A DNA stretch of 64,000 bases from an uncultured Shewanella sp. (GCF_947501665.1 NZ_CANMWS010000010.1:62001-126000), one strand, 5' to 3'; positions 1 to 9,453 are shown, counted from the stretch's first letter. Numbers and translations: made by a program. Notes: generated by a model not told the origin, from the letters alone.

Positions 1-279
1 ATTCCCTTTAATGGTTTCTTGATTCGCGTTAAGAATATTTTCGGCATCACTTAAGTCCAGCAGTATACCTTGTACTCGATGAAAATAACTGGCACCGGTT
101 TCCGTTAATTTGAGTGCTCTGGTGGTGCGAAATAATAGCTGGGCACCGACATCGGATTCCAGTTCGGCAATCTTTCTACTGACTGTGGCTTTCGTCAGCC
201 CTAATGCATTGGCCGCTTTAGTAAAACTGCCTTGCTCGACCACTTGAACAAACATCTGAATACGATTGAGATCTATCAT
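1..279 (-). CDS. LysR-family transcriptional regulator, N-terminal part (cut by window edge)
   Basis: Reading the minus strand from an ATG at 279 gives a protein beginning MIDLNRIQMFVQVVEQGSFT with an uninterrupted frame to the window edge (93 codons). The pattern F-x-x-V-V-E-x-G-S-F-T-K-A-A followed by S-x-K-I-A-E-L-E-x-x-x-G-x-x-L-F-x-R-T-T is the winged helix-turn-helix of LysR regulators. The effector-binding domain lies outside the window. The gene is divergent from an EmrAB-type efflux pair 94 bp away, the usual arrangement for a LysR protein that controls its neighbour. The ligand cannot be inferred. Confidence 0.88.
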   Translation of the reverse strand, partial: MIDLNRIQMFVQVVEQGSFTKAANALGLTKATVSRKIAELESDVGAQLLFRTTRALKLTETGASYFHRVQGILLDLSDAENILNANQETIKGN

Positions 280-373
280 TGTTACACCTATGAAACAGTG
301 GGGTGATTTTTAGCTATCTAATAAACTTAATAGAACAGTAGTAAACTAGTATGCTAATTTCAAGGAGTTTACT

Positions 374-1501
374 ATGTCGGCGTCTCATACTTCTCACTCG
401 CATTCTGATCCACAAACCAGCCCATCACAAGGTTCATTTCGTATATATCTCATTGCTTGTATTATTATTTTATCTATTCTGAGCGGAGGGTATTATTGGT
501 GGATGCAAGTCCGTTTTGTTGAATCAACCAATAATGCCTATGTGGAAGCCGATATTTCTAATATTAGTGTGCAAGTACCAGGTTATATAACGACGACCAA
601 TGTTTCAGATAACCAGCATGTTGAGAAGGGGCAGTTACTGGCGACATTAGAAGATAACCAATATGCGGCAAAGGTGGCGCAAGACACTGCGGCATTGGAC
701 TCTGTTAAGGCTGAATTAGCGACATTGACCGCTAAAATTGCGTTGCAACAAAAATTAATCATACAAGCACAAGCGGGGATGGCGGCAGCAACGGCAGATA
801 AGTTGCGTGCCAAACAGCAATTGAGGCGAGAAACTCAGCTTAAAACAAAAAATTACAGCTCACAAGATACCGTTGACCAAATGCAGGCGAGTTTTGACTC
901 TGCTGTTGCTGGATTAGATGAAGCAAAAGCCAATGTTGAAGCAAAACAAGGTGAGTTAGTGGTGTATCAAGCCCAAGAAGTAGAAGCGAGTGCTAAAGCA
1001 AAGCAAGCACAGGCGGTACTGACTTTGTCTCAAATCCAACTTGATGATACGCAAATAAGAGCGCCATTTTCAGGGGTTATCGGTAAGCGAGGAGCGTTGT
1101 CAGGGCAGTATGTGCAACCTGGTCAAGCCCTCTATAGTTTGGTTCCGGATGGGGCCGTATGGATCACGGCGAACTTTAAAGAAACCCAAATCCAACACAT
1201 GAAGCCTGGGCAGTCGGTACAAGTTAATCTCGATGCGTTTCCCGACAAAACCTTTACCGGTGTAATCGAAAGCTTGTCGCCGGCTTCCGGAGCCAAATTT
1301 AGTTTATTACCCGCAGAAAATGCCACGGGGAATTTTACCAAAATTGTGCAGCGTATTCCGGTGAAAATTCGCTTGAACATGGATAGTCATATATTGAGTG
1401 GCGAGGCGAGTAAGATAGTGCCTGGATTAAGTGCTGTGGTGAGTGTGGATACTTCAAAGCCTGTGAGCAGTCATTCAGTGATTGCTAAGGTAATGAAATA
1501 A
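374..1501 (+). CDS. emrA: EmrA/HlyD-type membrane fusion protein of an efflux pump
   Basis: The 375-residue protein has a short cytoplasmic N terminus, one membrane anchor at about residues 24-42, and then the biotinyl-lipoyl-like beta segment, a long Ala/Gln-rich coiled-coil hairpin (about residues 100-220) and a barrel region ending with GLSAVVSVDT. The motif NNAYVEADISNISVQVPGY is typical of EmrA. It would bridge the inner-membrane transporter to an outer-membrane TolC-like channel. The stop codon TAA overlaps the ATG of the next gene by one base, so the two are translationally coupled. The ATG is preceded by AAGGAG. Control by the divergent LysR gene is likely. Substrate unknown. Confidence 0.9.
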   Translation: MSASHTSHSHSDPQTSPSQGSFRIYLIACIIILSILSGGYYWWMQVRFVESTNNAYVEADISNISVQVPGYITTTNVSDNQHVEKGQLLATLEDNQYAAKVAQDTAALDSVKAELATLTAKIALQQKLIIQAQAGMAAATADKLRAKQQLRRETQLKTKNYSSQDTVDQMQASFDSAVAGLDEAKANVEAKQGELVVYQAQEVEASAKAKQAQAVLTLSQIQLDDTQIRAPFSGVIGKRGALSGQYVQPGQALYSLVPDGAVWITANFKETQIQHMKPGQSVQVNLDAFPDKTFTGVIESLSPASGAKFSLLPAENATGNFTKIVQRIPVKIRLNMDSHILSGEASKIVPGLSAVVSVDTSKPVSSHSVIAKVMK

Positions 1502-3084
1502 TGACTCAAGTATTATCGAGAGAGCTCAGTGTCATAGAAGATTATTCAGCACCTAAAATGGATTACTCTCAAGGTAGCAAGCGTGCATGGATAGCTATTT
1601 TTGGTGGCCTTATCGGTGCATTTATGGCCATTCTCGATATTCAAATCACCAATTCTTCATTAAAAGAAATTCAAGGAGGGTTAGGGGCGACCGTAGAGGA
1701 AGGCTCTTGGATTTCAACGTCATATTTAGTGGCGGAAATGATAGCGATTCCCTTATCGGGTTGGTTAAGTAAAGTGTGTGATGTTCGCCGCTATGCCATT
1801 ATTAATACTGTATTATTTATTCTAGCGTCTTTATTGTGTTCAATGTCCTGGAATTTAGAATCGATGATAACGTTTCGTGCCATGCAAGGTTTTTTTGGTG
1901 GTGCGCTTATCCCTATGGCATTTAGTTTAATTCTTGAAAAATTGCCACTAGAGAAACGTTCTATTGGTATGGCGCTTTTTGGTTTAACGGCGACTTTTGC
2001 GCCTTCTATTGGTCCTACTTTCGGAGGCTGGTTAACAGAACAGTTTAATTGGTCTTATTTATTCTATATTAATGTTCCTCCCGGAATTCTTGTCATTGCG
2101 ATGTTGAGCTATGGCTTACCAAAACGCCCTGGTATGTGGTCTGAATTTAAAAAAGGCGATTTTACAGGTGTATTGACCATGGCTTTAGGCCTAGGCTCTT
2201 TGGAAGTGGTGCTGGAAGATGGTAATCGAAAAGGCTGGTTTGACTCTGATCTGATCCGTAATCTCGCTATTATTGCGGGAATTAATATTATTCTTTTTAT
2301 TTACATACAACTGAAGAAATCCGCTCCTTTAGTCAATTTACGCTTGTTTGCTAAGCGAGATTTTGTGTTGTCTACTTTGGCTTATTTCTTTCTAGGTTGG
2401 GGCTTATTTGCTGGCATTTATATGGTGCCTTTGTATTTATCTCAAATACAAAATTACAGTGCCATGGAAATTGGAGAAGTATTAATGTGGATGGGGTTTC
2501 CACAGTTACTGCTATTGCCTTTAATACCTAAAATCATGAAAAAAATAGACAGTCGCTACCTAGTGAGTTTTGGCTTTTTGATGTTTGGTATGAGTTATTA
2601 TTTAAATAGCCATATGACATTAGATTTTGCCGGTGAGCAAATGATTCTCTCTATGGTTGTTCGAGCGATGGGCTTACCTTTTGTCATTGTGCCACTGGGA
2701 ACCTTAGCCACCGATTATTTAAAAGAGGAAGAAAATGCATCAGCATCCACTTTGCTCAATGTGATGCGAAATTTAGGTGGTGCTTTTGGTATTGCATTAG
2801 TGGCGACCTTTATTGATACCTTAACCCGTATGCATCTCTCTGTGATGCGAGAGACGGTGCCTGCGGTGAGTGTGCAAGCGAGCCAATATTTACAGCAAAC
2901 TGCGCAAATGTTGCAAACGGCGGGCTCAAATGCAGTGATAGCTAACGAACAGGCAAATAAAATGTTAATTCAAACAATGCAGCAACAAGCCAGTATTCAG
3001 GCTTATAATGATGTTTTTTTAATTGTTTCAGCAATATTGGCATTTGCGGCGATCATTGTAATGGGGATTCGAAAAGTCAATTGA
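1501..3084 (+). CDS. emrB: EmrB-type MFS drug transporter (DHA2, 14 TM)
   Basis: The 527-residue polytopic membrane protein has the DHA2-family signatures: LDIQITNSSLKEIQGGLGAT in TM1 and the following loop, WISTSYLVAEMIAIPLSGWL, and a motif-C-like segment APSIGPTFGGWL. Length and predicted 14 helices fit EmrB. It is a proton-driven inner-membrane exporter that works with the EmrA-like protein encoded immediately upstream with a one-base overlap. An outer-membrane partner is not encoded in the window. The C-terminal loop is rich in Gln, Ala and Met before the last helix, as usual in this family. The true substrate is unknown, so the gene symbol refers to the family. Confidence 0.9.
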   Translation: MTQVLSRELSVIEDYSAPKMDYSQGSKRAWIAIFGGLIGAFMAILDIQITNSSLKEIQGGLGATVEEGSWISTSYLVAEMIAIPLSGWLSKVCDVRRYAIINTVLFILASLLCSMSWNLESMITFRAMQGFFGGALIPMAFSLILEKLPLEKRSIGMALFGLTATFAPSIGPTFGGWLTEQFNWSYLFYINVPPGILVIAMLSYGLPKRPGMWSEFKKGDFTGVLTMALGLGSLEVVLEDGNRKGWFDSDLIRNLAIIAGINIILFIYIQLKKSAPLVNLRLFAKRDFVLSTLAYFFLGWGLFAGIYMVPLYLSQIQNYSAMEIGEVLMWMGFPQLLLLPLIPKIMKKIDSRYLVSFGFLMFGMSYYLNSHMTLDFAGEQMILSMVVRAMGLPFVIVPLGTLATDYLKEEENASASTLLNVMRNLGGAFGIALVATFIDTLTRMHLSVMRETVPAVSVQASQYLQQTAQMLQTAGSNAVIANEQANKMLIQTMQQQASIQAYNDVFLIVSAILAFAAIIVMGIRKVN

Positions 3085-3098
3085 TGGATCCTATTTAA

Positions 3099-3323
3099 CC
3101 TGAACTCGGGATAATGAGTGTCTGGTTTAAACAATACTGTATTAAAAATCAATGAATTAAATTAATCCCTTGTTTTTATTTATGTCATTTTGGGCTAAAT
3201 GCCGATATTTTTGTCGATATCAAGGCGGGGTTTCGTGCCTAATAGCTCGCCATGAGTAGAAAGTACAACACAGATAGGGGCCCAAATAGCGATATTTAAT
3301 GGCGCGGCTTAACTCGAGTTCAG
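3099..3323. mobile_element. MITE-like element, copy A
   Basis: A non-coding element of about 225 bp lies between emrB and elaA. Its ends are imperfect inverted repeats: CTGAACTCGGGATAA at 3100 against the reverse complement of TTAACTCGAGTTCAG at 3309-3323, with 13 of 15 matches. A second copy with the same ends and a well-conserved right half is at 62877-63098. It has no open reading frame of note. Family name not known; a target duplication is not clear. Confidence 0.75.
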
Positions 3324-3407
3324 ATTATTTAGTAATGATTTGTGCCTATAAATACAGTGCTTGTGATAAAGTGTTTGCGATGTTTGCTATTGTGAGAGGA
3401 TGAAGTC

Positions 3408-3863
3408 GTGAATTGGAAAAGTGTGGTATTTTCACAGTTAACGCTCAATGAATTATATGAATTGTTAAAGTTAAGGGTAGATGTATTTGTGGTTGAGCAA
3501 AATTGCCCTTATCCAGAGCTTGATGATAAAGACAGGTTAACCGATTCACGTCATTTAATGGGAATGGACGATGAAGGTAACATTATTTGTTATGCGCGTA
3601 TTTTAGCCCCCGGTGTCAGCTACTCAGAGAGTGCTATTGGAAGAGTGTTAGTGAAACAAGCTGCGCGTGGAGGCGGTAAGGCTACTCAGCTTATGAGGCA
3701 AGCGATTGATGTTGCGCTTCAGTCTTGGCCTGAACATGATATTCAGTTAGGTGCTCAAGCTTACTTGGTTGGTTTCTATGAAAATTTAGGTTTTAAAACT
3801 GTCTCAGATGTTTATTTAGAGGATGATATTCCTCATGTGGATATGCGACTTAAAGTCACTTAA
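3408..3863 (+). CDS. elaA: ElaA-family GNAT N-acetyltransferase
   Basis: The 151-residue protein matches ElaA in length and signatures. It opens with L-Y-x-L-L-K-L-R-V-D-V-F-V-V-E-Q-x-C-x-Y-x-E-L-D-x-x-D, and has the acetyl-CoA loop V-L-V-K-Q-A-A-R-G-G-G-K-A-T-Q-L-M and the late GAQAYLVGFYENLGFKTVSD typical of GNAT enzymes. The start is GTG at 3408 behind GAGAGG. It would be a cytoplasmic acetyltransferase with an undefined substrate. It stands alone between the MITE-like element and the radical SAM gene, in the same direction as both neighbours. Confidence 0.9.
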   Translation: MNWKSVVFSQLTLNELYELLKLRVDVFVVEQNCPYPELDDKDRLTDSRHLMGMDDEGNIICYARILAPGVSYSESAIGRVLVKQAARGGGKATQLMRQAIDVALQSWPEHDIQLGAQAYLVGFYENLGFKTVSDVYLEDDIPHVDMRLKVT

Positions 3864-3949
3864 AGTCATTTTATTTTGCCCCTGTTTACCTTGATTTGTT
3901 TGGGAGATAAAATAGCCTCTTTGTTTCCCAACATTAAAGGATTAATATC

Positions 3950-4834
3950 TTGCTGAATTACATTGAACCTGTTTTTAGGCCTCCTTCTGAGTGGCAATCT
4001 TTAATTCTTCAAGTGACCAATGGCTGCAGTTGGAATCATTGTCGGTTTTGCGACATGTATACGGCGCCGCAGAAAAAATTTCGTGCCCAAAAACTGGATA
4101 AAATAGAGCAAGACATTATTGCTGCAGCAACAAGTGGCCAAACGTTTCGCCGCATATTCTTAGCTGATGGTGATGCAATGACTCTACCTTTTAAGCGGTT
4201 AGAGGCCATTTGCTTATTGATTAAAGAACATTTACCTCAAGTCACACGGGTAAGCAGTTACTGTTTACCCCGTAATATTAATAATAAAACAGTGGAAGAA
4301 CTCGCGTGTTTAAAGGCATTGGGTTTATCACTCTTATATGTGGGGTGTGAAAGTGGTGATGATGAAGTATTACAGCGAGTGAATAAAGGAGAAACCTTTG
4401 ATAGTTCTTTGGCTGCGTTAAATAAAATGAAAGCTGCTGGAATGAAATCGTCAGTGATGATCCTCAATGGCTTAGGTGGCGTGGCGTTATCAGAGCAACA
4501 CGCTGTGGGGTCGGCAAAACTCATGAATGCGGCTCAACCTGATTATTTATCTACGCTCGTTGTGTCGTTTCCATTAGGAAAACAGCGAATGGACGACAGT
4601 TTTGAAGGCAGTTTTAAATTACCTGATCAGCAAGGCTTGTTTACAGAAATGTTGTGCCTGGTGGAGCATCTTGAGTTGAATAAAACCATTTTTCGATCAG
4701 ATCATGCATCAAATTATTTAGTACTCAAGGGAGTATTAGGTAAAGACAAAGTGGCTTTTATTGAGCAAATTAAGGCTGCTTTAGTCAGACCTGAAACCAT
4801 CAGTTTACGTCAAGAATGGCAGCGGGGTTTATAA
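3950..4834 (+). CDS. Radical SAM protein
   Basis: The 294-residue protein carries the radical SAM cluster motif C-x3-C-x2-C in NGCSWNHCRFCDMY (about residues 24-37), followed by a glycine-rich strand and a (beta/alpha) barrel pattern with LYVGCESGDDEVLQRVNKG, typical of Elp3/MiaB-like SPASM-free members. It probably binds a 4Fe-4S cluster and cleaves S-adenosylmethionine. I do not know its substrate. The start is TTG at 3950 behind AAAGGA; the first in-frame ATG lies inside the cluster motif and would destroy it, so the TTG start is favoured. It stands alone between elaA and udp. Confidence 0.85.
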   Translation: MLNYIEPVFRPPSEWQSLILQVTNGCSWNHCRFCDMYTAPQKKFRAQKLDKIEQDIIAAATSGQTFRRIFLADGDAMTLPFKRLEAICLLIKEHLPQVTRVSSYCLPRNINNKTVEELACLKALGLSLLYVGCESGDDEVLQRVNKGETFDSSLAALNKMKAAGMKSSVMILNGLGGVALSEQHAVGSAKLMNAAQPDYLSTLVVSFPLGKQRMDDSFEGSFKLPDQQGLFTEMLCLVEHLELNKTIFRSDHASNYLVLKGVLGKDKVAFIEQIKAALVRPETISLRQEWQRGL

Positions 4835-5138
4835 ATATCGTCACATGGATAACAGTGGGGCGAAAGACTTTTCCGCAGTATGAAGCTTTATTTATATCTT
4901 CGAGGTATTTATAGGCCATTATACGATAAATTCCTTTTCAAATTGTTCTTTACTCATTGATTGCCTTTTAAAAGTCGTTAAGCATTCATATTTTCTAGTA
5001 CATTTATACTGTTTGTTTATTACATTTACTTTTCATTTTTGGTCAGATAATGTGATATATTCGATGTTTTTTGCTTTGAAGCTGGATTAAAGTCAAAGTG
5101 ATGTCGTATTAATAACAATAATGAAAGAGGGTTCCACA
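4835..5138. other. Intergenic region upstream of udp
   Basis: About 300 bp without a gene. The udp promoter should lie here. A single TGTGA half-site occurs near 5050, but the other half does not fit a CRP site well. No repeat or RNA gene was recognised. Confidence 0.4.
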
Positions 5139-5897
5139 ATGGCTGATGTATTTCATTTAGGCTTAACCAAAGAGATGTTAAATGGCGCAAGTTTAGCAAT
5201 TGTGCCGGGCGATCCAGAAAGGGTTAAGCGAATTGCTGATTTGATGGACGATGCCAAGTTTTTAGCCAGTCATCGAGAATATACCAGTTATTTGGCCTAT
5301 ATTGATGGTTTAGCTGTCGTTATTTGTTCAACGGGGATCGGTGGTCCTTCTACATCTATTGCTGTTGAAGAGTTAGCGCAATTGGGCGTGAATACTTTTT
5401 TACGAATTGGTACTACGGGGGCTATTCAGCCACATGTTAATGTGGGGGATGTGATTGTCACGCAAGCATCTGTACGTTTAGATGGTGCAAGTTCGCATTT
5501 TGCGCCAATGGAATACCCAGCGGTTGCAAATTTTGAATGTACAACGGCTATGGTTGCTGCAACGCGTGATGCAGGTTTAGAGCCTCATATTGGTATAACT
5601 GCTTCTTCAGATACGTTTTATCCTGGTCAAGAGCGCTATGATACCGTTTCTGGTCGTGTGAGACGTCACTTTGTGGGATCGATGCAAGAATGGCAAGAGT
5701 TAGGTGTGCTGAACTATGAAATGGAGTCAGCCACTTTGTTTACGATGTGTGCCTCACAAGGTTGGCGTGCTGCTTGTGTTGCTGGTGTGATTGTTAATCG
5801 AACTCAACAAGAAATACCTGATGAAGCTGTGATGAAAAAGACTGAGTCTAATGCGATTTCAATTGTGGTTGATGCGGCAAGAAAATTATTGAAATAG
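5139..5897 (+). CDS. udp: Uridine phosphorylase
   Basis: The protein is close to E. coli Udp throughout: [20 protein letters not shown], the phosphate loop [65 protein letters not shown] and [17 protein letters not shown]. It catalyses reversible phosphorolysis of uridine to uracil and ribose-1-phosphate in pyrimidine salvage. I chose ATG 5139 because AAAGAGG sits 8 bp upstream and the sequence then aligns with the family; the longer ATG at 5121 overlaps that ribosome site. The convergent Tsx-like gene suggests linked nucleoside uptake and use. Confidence 0.97.
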   Translation: MADVFHLGLTKEMLNGASLAIVPGDPERVKRIADLMDDAKFLASHREYTSYLAYIDGLAVVICSTGIGGPSTSIAVEELAQLGVNTFLRIGTTGAIQPHVNVGDVIVTQASVRLDGASSHFAPMEYPAVANFECTTAMVAATRDAGLEPHIGITASSDTFYPGQERYDTVSGRVRRHFVGSMQEWQELGVLNYEMESATLFTMCASQGWRAACVAGVIVNRTQQEIPDEAVMKKTESNAISIVVDAARKLLK

Positions 5898-5920
5898 GCT
5901 TTATCAATCATATTATGAAT

Positions 5921-5960
5921 AAAGCACTGCTTATCGATGATTGTCAGTGCTTTATTATTT
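5921..5960 (+). terminator. Rho-independent terminator after udp
   Basis: The inverted repeat AAAGCACTG / CAGTGCTTT (5921-5929 and 5945-5953) is followed by ATTATTT on the plus strand, 24 bp after the udp stop. It may also serve the convergent tsx-like gene. Confidence 0.75.
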
Positions 5961-5979
5961 AGAAAGGATAACGCAAAGA

Positions 5980-6732
5980 TTAAAAATGATATTTAGCGAT
6001 AATAGAGTAGGTATTTTGATCTATGCCTTCAACGCCGTATTTGTTCTGCCAATAATCATATTCTATACCGACAAAGAGTTTATTTTTGGGTTGGTTTGAA
6101 AATAACACGCGACCAAGATCATATTTCAGCTGTGGATTAAAGTGGAAATTCTTTTCATAGCCATGATCATCTGTTTGAAAAACCCAATCGATAAAGCCAT
6201 CAAAGACAATATTGGAGTCACCGACTGGAAAGTCCATTCTAAAAACGGGGGTGAACTGCCAACCATCACTGTTGTTTTTATTATTGAGTGCGTGTCTACG
6301 GTAGGTGTTCAAACTAAAGTAGGTGAAATAGGGTAGGTTAAAATCCATACCTACACCGTATAAAAAGCTATCAACAGGCCCATCACCTTCTTCAAGTGTT
6401 AATGCAAGAGAAAAGTCAGTGATAGCGCCAATGCTGAGATCTTGTCCTAAAATTTTTCCTGCACTAAAACGTGGGGATATTTCACCATAGTTAGTGCTAT
6501 TGGTGCTACTAGGCGCGCCAGTAAAGTAAGTAAAATCTTGAAATGTAAACCAATCACCATATTTCCACTCTCCAGCGGTTTCAATGGTGAGTGTGGCTTG
6601 TTCGTCTGACGTGGCGAGATCGTAATTTTTTCCATAAAGGCCAGTGGCACTGATATCCCACCATTTTATTAAGTCATCAGCGACAACGGTAGGAGAGGCT
6701 AATAATGCCAAATAAAGCCATGTTTTATTCAT
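5980..6732 (-). CDS. Tsx/OmpK-type nucleoside-specific outer-membrane channel
   Basis: The 250-residue protein has a signal peptide (MNKTWLYLALLASPTVVA then DD) and a series of amphipathic beta strands ending in Y-H-F, the C-terminal aromatic signal of outer-membrane proteins. The start DLIKWWDISATGLYGKNYD and the strand pattern GEWKYGDWFTFQDFTYF match the Channel_Tsx family. It would let nucleosides cross the outer membrane. A clear AAAGGG ribosome site precedes the ATG. It converges with udp, which supports a nucleoside role. The exact specificity cannot be read from the sequence. Confidence 0.88.
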   Translation of the reverse strand: MNKTWLYLALLASPTVVADDLIKWWDISATGLYGKNYDLATSDEQATLTIETAGEWKYGDWFTFQDFTYFTGAPSSTNSTNYGEISPRFSAGKILGQDLSIGAITDFSLALTLEEGDGPVDSFLYGVGMDFNLPYFTYFSLNTYRRHALNNKNNSDGWQFTPVFRMDFPVGDSNIVFDGFIDWVFQTDDHGYEKNFHFNPQLKYDLGRVLFSNQPKNKLFVGIEYDYWQNKYGVEGIDQNTYSIIAKYHF

Positions 6733-7086
6733 ATCAAACCCTTTTTATAAGCAGTGTATTTGCTGCAGAACGTCATTCCATGTCCATCAGTGCTGATGGT
6801 CGATAAGGGAGGGGAATATAAGACGATGAGGGAGAGATTACAAAGAATTTGTTGTTTTTTTTGTGTAAATTGAGGTGTTGTTGATATATCAATGTTTACG
6901 CAATGTATACATTGTTGATTTGATGAGTTTTTATTTACATGTCAATTTGAGTTGAAAATGGGTGAGTGATAGGTGTTGTATAAAAAATACCTGCATTATA
7001 AAGGGGAATGTATGACATAATATGTCGCATATGATGGACTAAACTGATATAGTCAATAGTGTAATATTTATTCGGCGGGAGGGAGT
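6733..7086. promoter_or_regulatory. Divergent promoter region with a 14-bp perfect palindrome
   Basis: This 354-bp stretch separates the divergent tsx-like gene and nfeD. It contains the perfect palindrome CAATGTATACATTG at 6901-6914, a candidate operator. I cannot assign the protein that binds it. No coding sequence was seen. Confidence 0.45.
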
Positions 7087-7566
7087 ATGTCGTTTGCAAA
7101 CCCAAGTATTATTTGGATGTGTATTGGCCTGATCTTGATGCTGGCTGAGATCATTATTCCAGGTGGTATTGTCATTTTACTCGGTGCAGCTTGTTTGATT
7201 GTTGCTGGCGCATTAGCCCTAGGTGTCGTCGAAGGCATAATACAGAGCATGACGCTGTGGTTCATTGCATCTATGGTATTGTTATTAGGCTTCAGGCAAG
7301 TGACTCAAAGACTTATCGGAGGGTATTCCCATGTAGATAATACCGATGAAGAATTCGATATTTATAATAAAGTGGCTGTAGTTATCCAAACCATTGGACC
7401 GGGGCAACAAGCTGGTAGAATTGCATTTCAAGGTTCACAATGGTCGGCTTTAGGAGATGGAACTGAAATTGTCGTCGGGACAAAAGTTAGGATTATTTGT
7501 CGGGATAATATTGGGTTAGTGGTTGAGCCATTAATCGATCCCCAAGATACTGAGTTATCAGATTAA
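7087..7566 (+). CDS. NfeD-family membrane protein
   Basis: The 159-residue protein has two to three hydrophobic helices at the N terminus (WMCIGLILMLAEIIIPGGIVILLGAACLIVAGALAL) and a C-terminal soluble barrel with GRIAFQGSQWSALGDGTEIVVGTKVRII, the OB-fold of NfeD proteins. Members act with SPFH/band-7 proteins in membrane microdomains. Two SPFH genes follow directly, with a 13-bp gap to the first, so the three form an operon. The ATG follows a strong GGGAGGG. It has no protease domain, so it is the short NfeD type. Confidence 0.88.
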   Translation: MSFANPSIIWMCIGLILMLAEIIIPGGIVILLGAACLIVAGALALGVVEGIIQSMTLWFIASMVLLLGFRQVTQRLIGGYSHVDNTDEEFDIYNKVAVVIQTIGPGQQAGRIAFQGSQWSALGDGTEIVVGTKVRIICRDNIGLVVEPLIDPQDTELSD

Positions 7567-7579
7567 TAAGGGAAGCATC

Positions 7580-8512
7580 ATGTTTATATTCACATTAGTT
7601 GTATTGGTTATTTTCTTTATTTTATATAAATTGTTGTTAATTGTTCCTATGCGAGAAGTCAATGTAATTGAACGCTTAGGAAAATTTAGAACCGTGTTAC
7701 AGCCAGGCTTTCATTTTCTCATTCCTTTTTTTGATCGTGTGGCTTACAGGCATGAAATTCGTGAGCAAGTGCTCGATGTACCACCACAAAGCTGTATTTC
7801 TAAGGACAATACTCAGCTGGAAGTCGATGGACTGGTGTATTTAAAAGTCATGGATGGAAAGTTAGCCAGTTATGGTATTGAGAATTATCGCCGCGCAGCA
7901 GTCAATTTAGCGCAAACGACCATGCGTTCGGAGATAGGTAAGCTGACCTTAAGTCAAACATTTTCTGAGCGAGATAGCTTAAATGAGTCTATTGTTCGGG
8001 AAATTGATAAGGCGTCCGATCCTTGGGGGATTAAAGTGTTACGTTATGAAATTCGTAATATTACTCCTTCTCGCAAAGTGATCCATACCCTTGAAAAGCA
8101 AATGGAAGCTGAAAGGCGAAAGCGTGCTGAAATTACCCTCGCGAATGCTGAGAAAGCGGCAATGATTAACGTGTCCGAAGGTGAGAGACAAGAAGCGATT
8201 AATCTCTCTCAAGGTGCTAAACAGAAACGCATTAATGAAGCAAAAGGCACAGCACAAGAAATTGCCATTATTGCCAAAGCGAAATCTGAAGGGATGGCAC
8301 TTGTGTCGTCGGCATTAGCGTTAGAGGGCGGGCATGATGCGATGAACATGCAATTGAAAGAACAGTTTATTGGTCAAGTTGGCGATATTCTTGAGCATGC
8401 CGATATTTCTGTTGTTCCGGCAGAGATGGCTAAGTTGGAAGGTTTTTTTGAAGGAATGGAGCAAGTGACTCATGGCATCAAAGCCAATGCAATGAAAGGA
8501 GAACGCTCATGA
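7580..8512 (+). CDS. SPFH/band-7 (stomatin-like, QmcA type) protein, first copy
   Basis: The 310-residue protein has one N-terminal membrane anchor, then the SPFH domain beginning VPMREVNVIERLGKFRTVLQPGFHF, with the typical YRHEIREQVLDVPPQSCISKDN and a long charged helical region (about residues 170-235, AEAER/ERQEAI pattern). Family members form large membrane-associated rings and organise membrane proteins, for example around FtsH. The last codons overlap the next gene: TGA at 8510-8512 shares bases with ATG at 8509. The gene is one of a tandem pair. Confidence 0.9.
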   Translation: MFIFTLVVLVIFFILYKLLLIVPMREVNVIERLGKFRTVLQPGFHFLIPFFDRVAYRHEIREQVLDVPPQSCISKDNTQLEVDGLVYLKVMDGKLASYGIENYRRAAVNLAQTTMRSEIGKLTLSQTFSERDSLNESIVREIDKASDPWGIKVLRYEIRNITPSRKVIHTLEKQMEAERRKRAEITLANAEKAAMINVSEGERQEAINLSQGAKQKRINEAKGTAQEIAIIAKAKSEGMALVSSALALEGGHDAMNMQLKEQFIGQVGDILEHADISVVPAEMAKLEGFFEGMEQVTHGIKANAMKGERS

Positions 8513-9453
8513 TGATAGCGGGTTTTAATACAGATATAGTGGTGATGGCCATTTGGGGCATCATTTTTATTATTTTCCTAATTAAGTTATTTCAATCCAT
8601 TCGCTTGGTACCCACTAAGTCTGCTTATATTGTTGAGCGCTTGGGTAAATATCATGCAACATTAGATGCTGGCTTCCATGCATTAGTGCCTTTTATTGAT
8701 AAAGTTGCTTATATTCATGATCTAAAAGAAGAGACAATAGATGTCCCACCTCAAGAATGTTTTTCCAGTGATGAAGTGAATGTGGAAGTCGACGGGGTCA
8801 TGTACATTTCGGTGGTGGATCCCGTTAAATCCAGTTATGGGGTTACCGATTATCGTTATGCGGCTATTCAATTAGCTCAAACGACGACGCGTTCTGTTAT
8901 TGGTACGTTAGACTTGGACAGAACCTTTGAAGAAAGAGATGTGATTAGCGCCAAAGTGGTTGAAGTGCTCGATCAAGCGGGCGCTATGTGGGGGATCAGG
9001 GTCCATCGCTATGAAATAAAGAATATCTCACCGCCAGAAACAGTGAAAAATGCCATGGAAATGCAAGTGAATGCTGAGCGTGAGCGACGTGCATTATTGG
9101 CAAAAAGTGAAGGAGATAAGCAAAGTAAAATTAATCGTTCGGAAGGCATTAAGACTGAGATCATTAATCACTCTGAAGGTGAAATGCAGCGCCGGATCAA
9201 TGAAGCTGAAGGTAAAGCGGAAGAAATTATTACCATTGCAAGAGCCACTGCAGAGTCTATTGAACGTATTGCAACGGTTATTGCCGCACCTGGTGGCAAA
9301 AATGTGGTGAGAATGCAACTTGGTTCGCAATATTTGAAACAGTTCAAAGGACTGAGCGACAGTGCGAGCAAAGTTGTGTTACCGGGTAATTTAATGGATT
9401 TCGAACACTGGATGAACAGTGTTGGGCTAGAGGATGAACCCATAAAGGATTAG
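8509..9453 (+). CDS. SPFH/band-7 (stomatin-like) protein, second copy
   Basis: The 314-residue protein repeats the layout of its upstream neighbour: an N-terminal anchor, VPTKSAYIVERLGKYHATLDAGFHA, then YIHDLKEETIDVPPQECFSSDE and a charged helix with repeated N-x-S-E-G motifs. The two copies are paralogues that may co-assemble. Start and stop overlap with the first copy (ATGA), implying coupled translation. An additional feature is the repeat SEGDKQ / SEGIKT / SEGEMQ every 10 residues in the helix. A small gap to the convergent gene at 9531 holds no obvious terminator. Confidence 0.9.
   Translation: MMIAGFNTDIVVMAIWGIIFIIFLIKLFQSIRLVPTKSAYIVERLGKYHATLDAGFHALVPFIDKVAYIHDLKEETIDVPPQECFSSDEVNVEVDGVMYISVVDPVKSSYGVTDYRYAAIQLAQTTTRSVIGTLDLDRTFEERDVISAKVVEVLDQAGAMWGIRVHRYEIKNISPPETVKNAMEMQVNAERERRALLAKSEGDKQSKINRSEGIKTEIINHSEGEMQRRINEAEGKAEEIITIARATAESIERIATVIAAPGGKNVVRMQLGSQYLKQFKGLSDSASKVVLPGNLMDFEHWMNSVGLEDEPIKD

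Noticed and set aside
5040..5070. CRP-type site before udp
   Set aside because: One half (TGTGA) fits but the second half does not.
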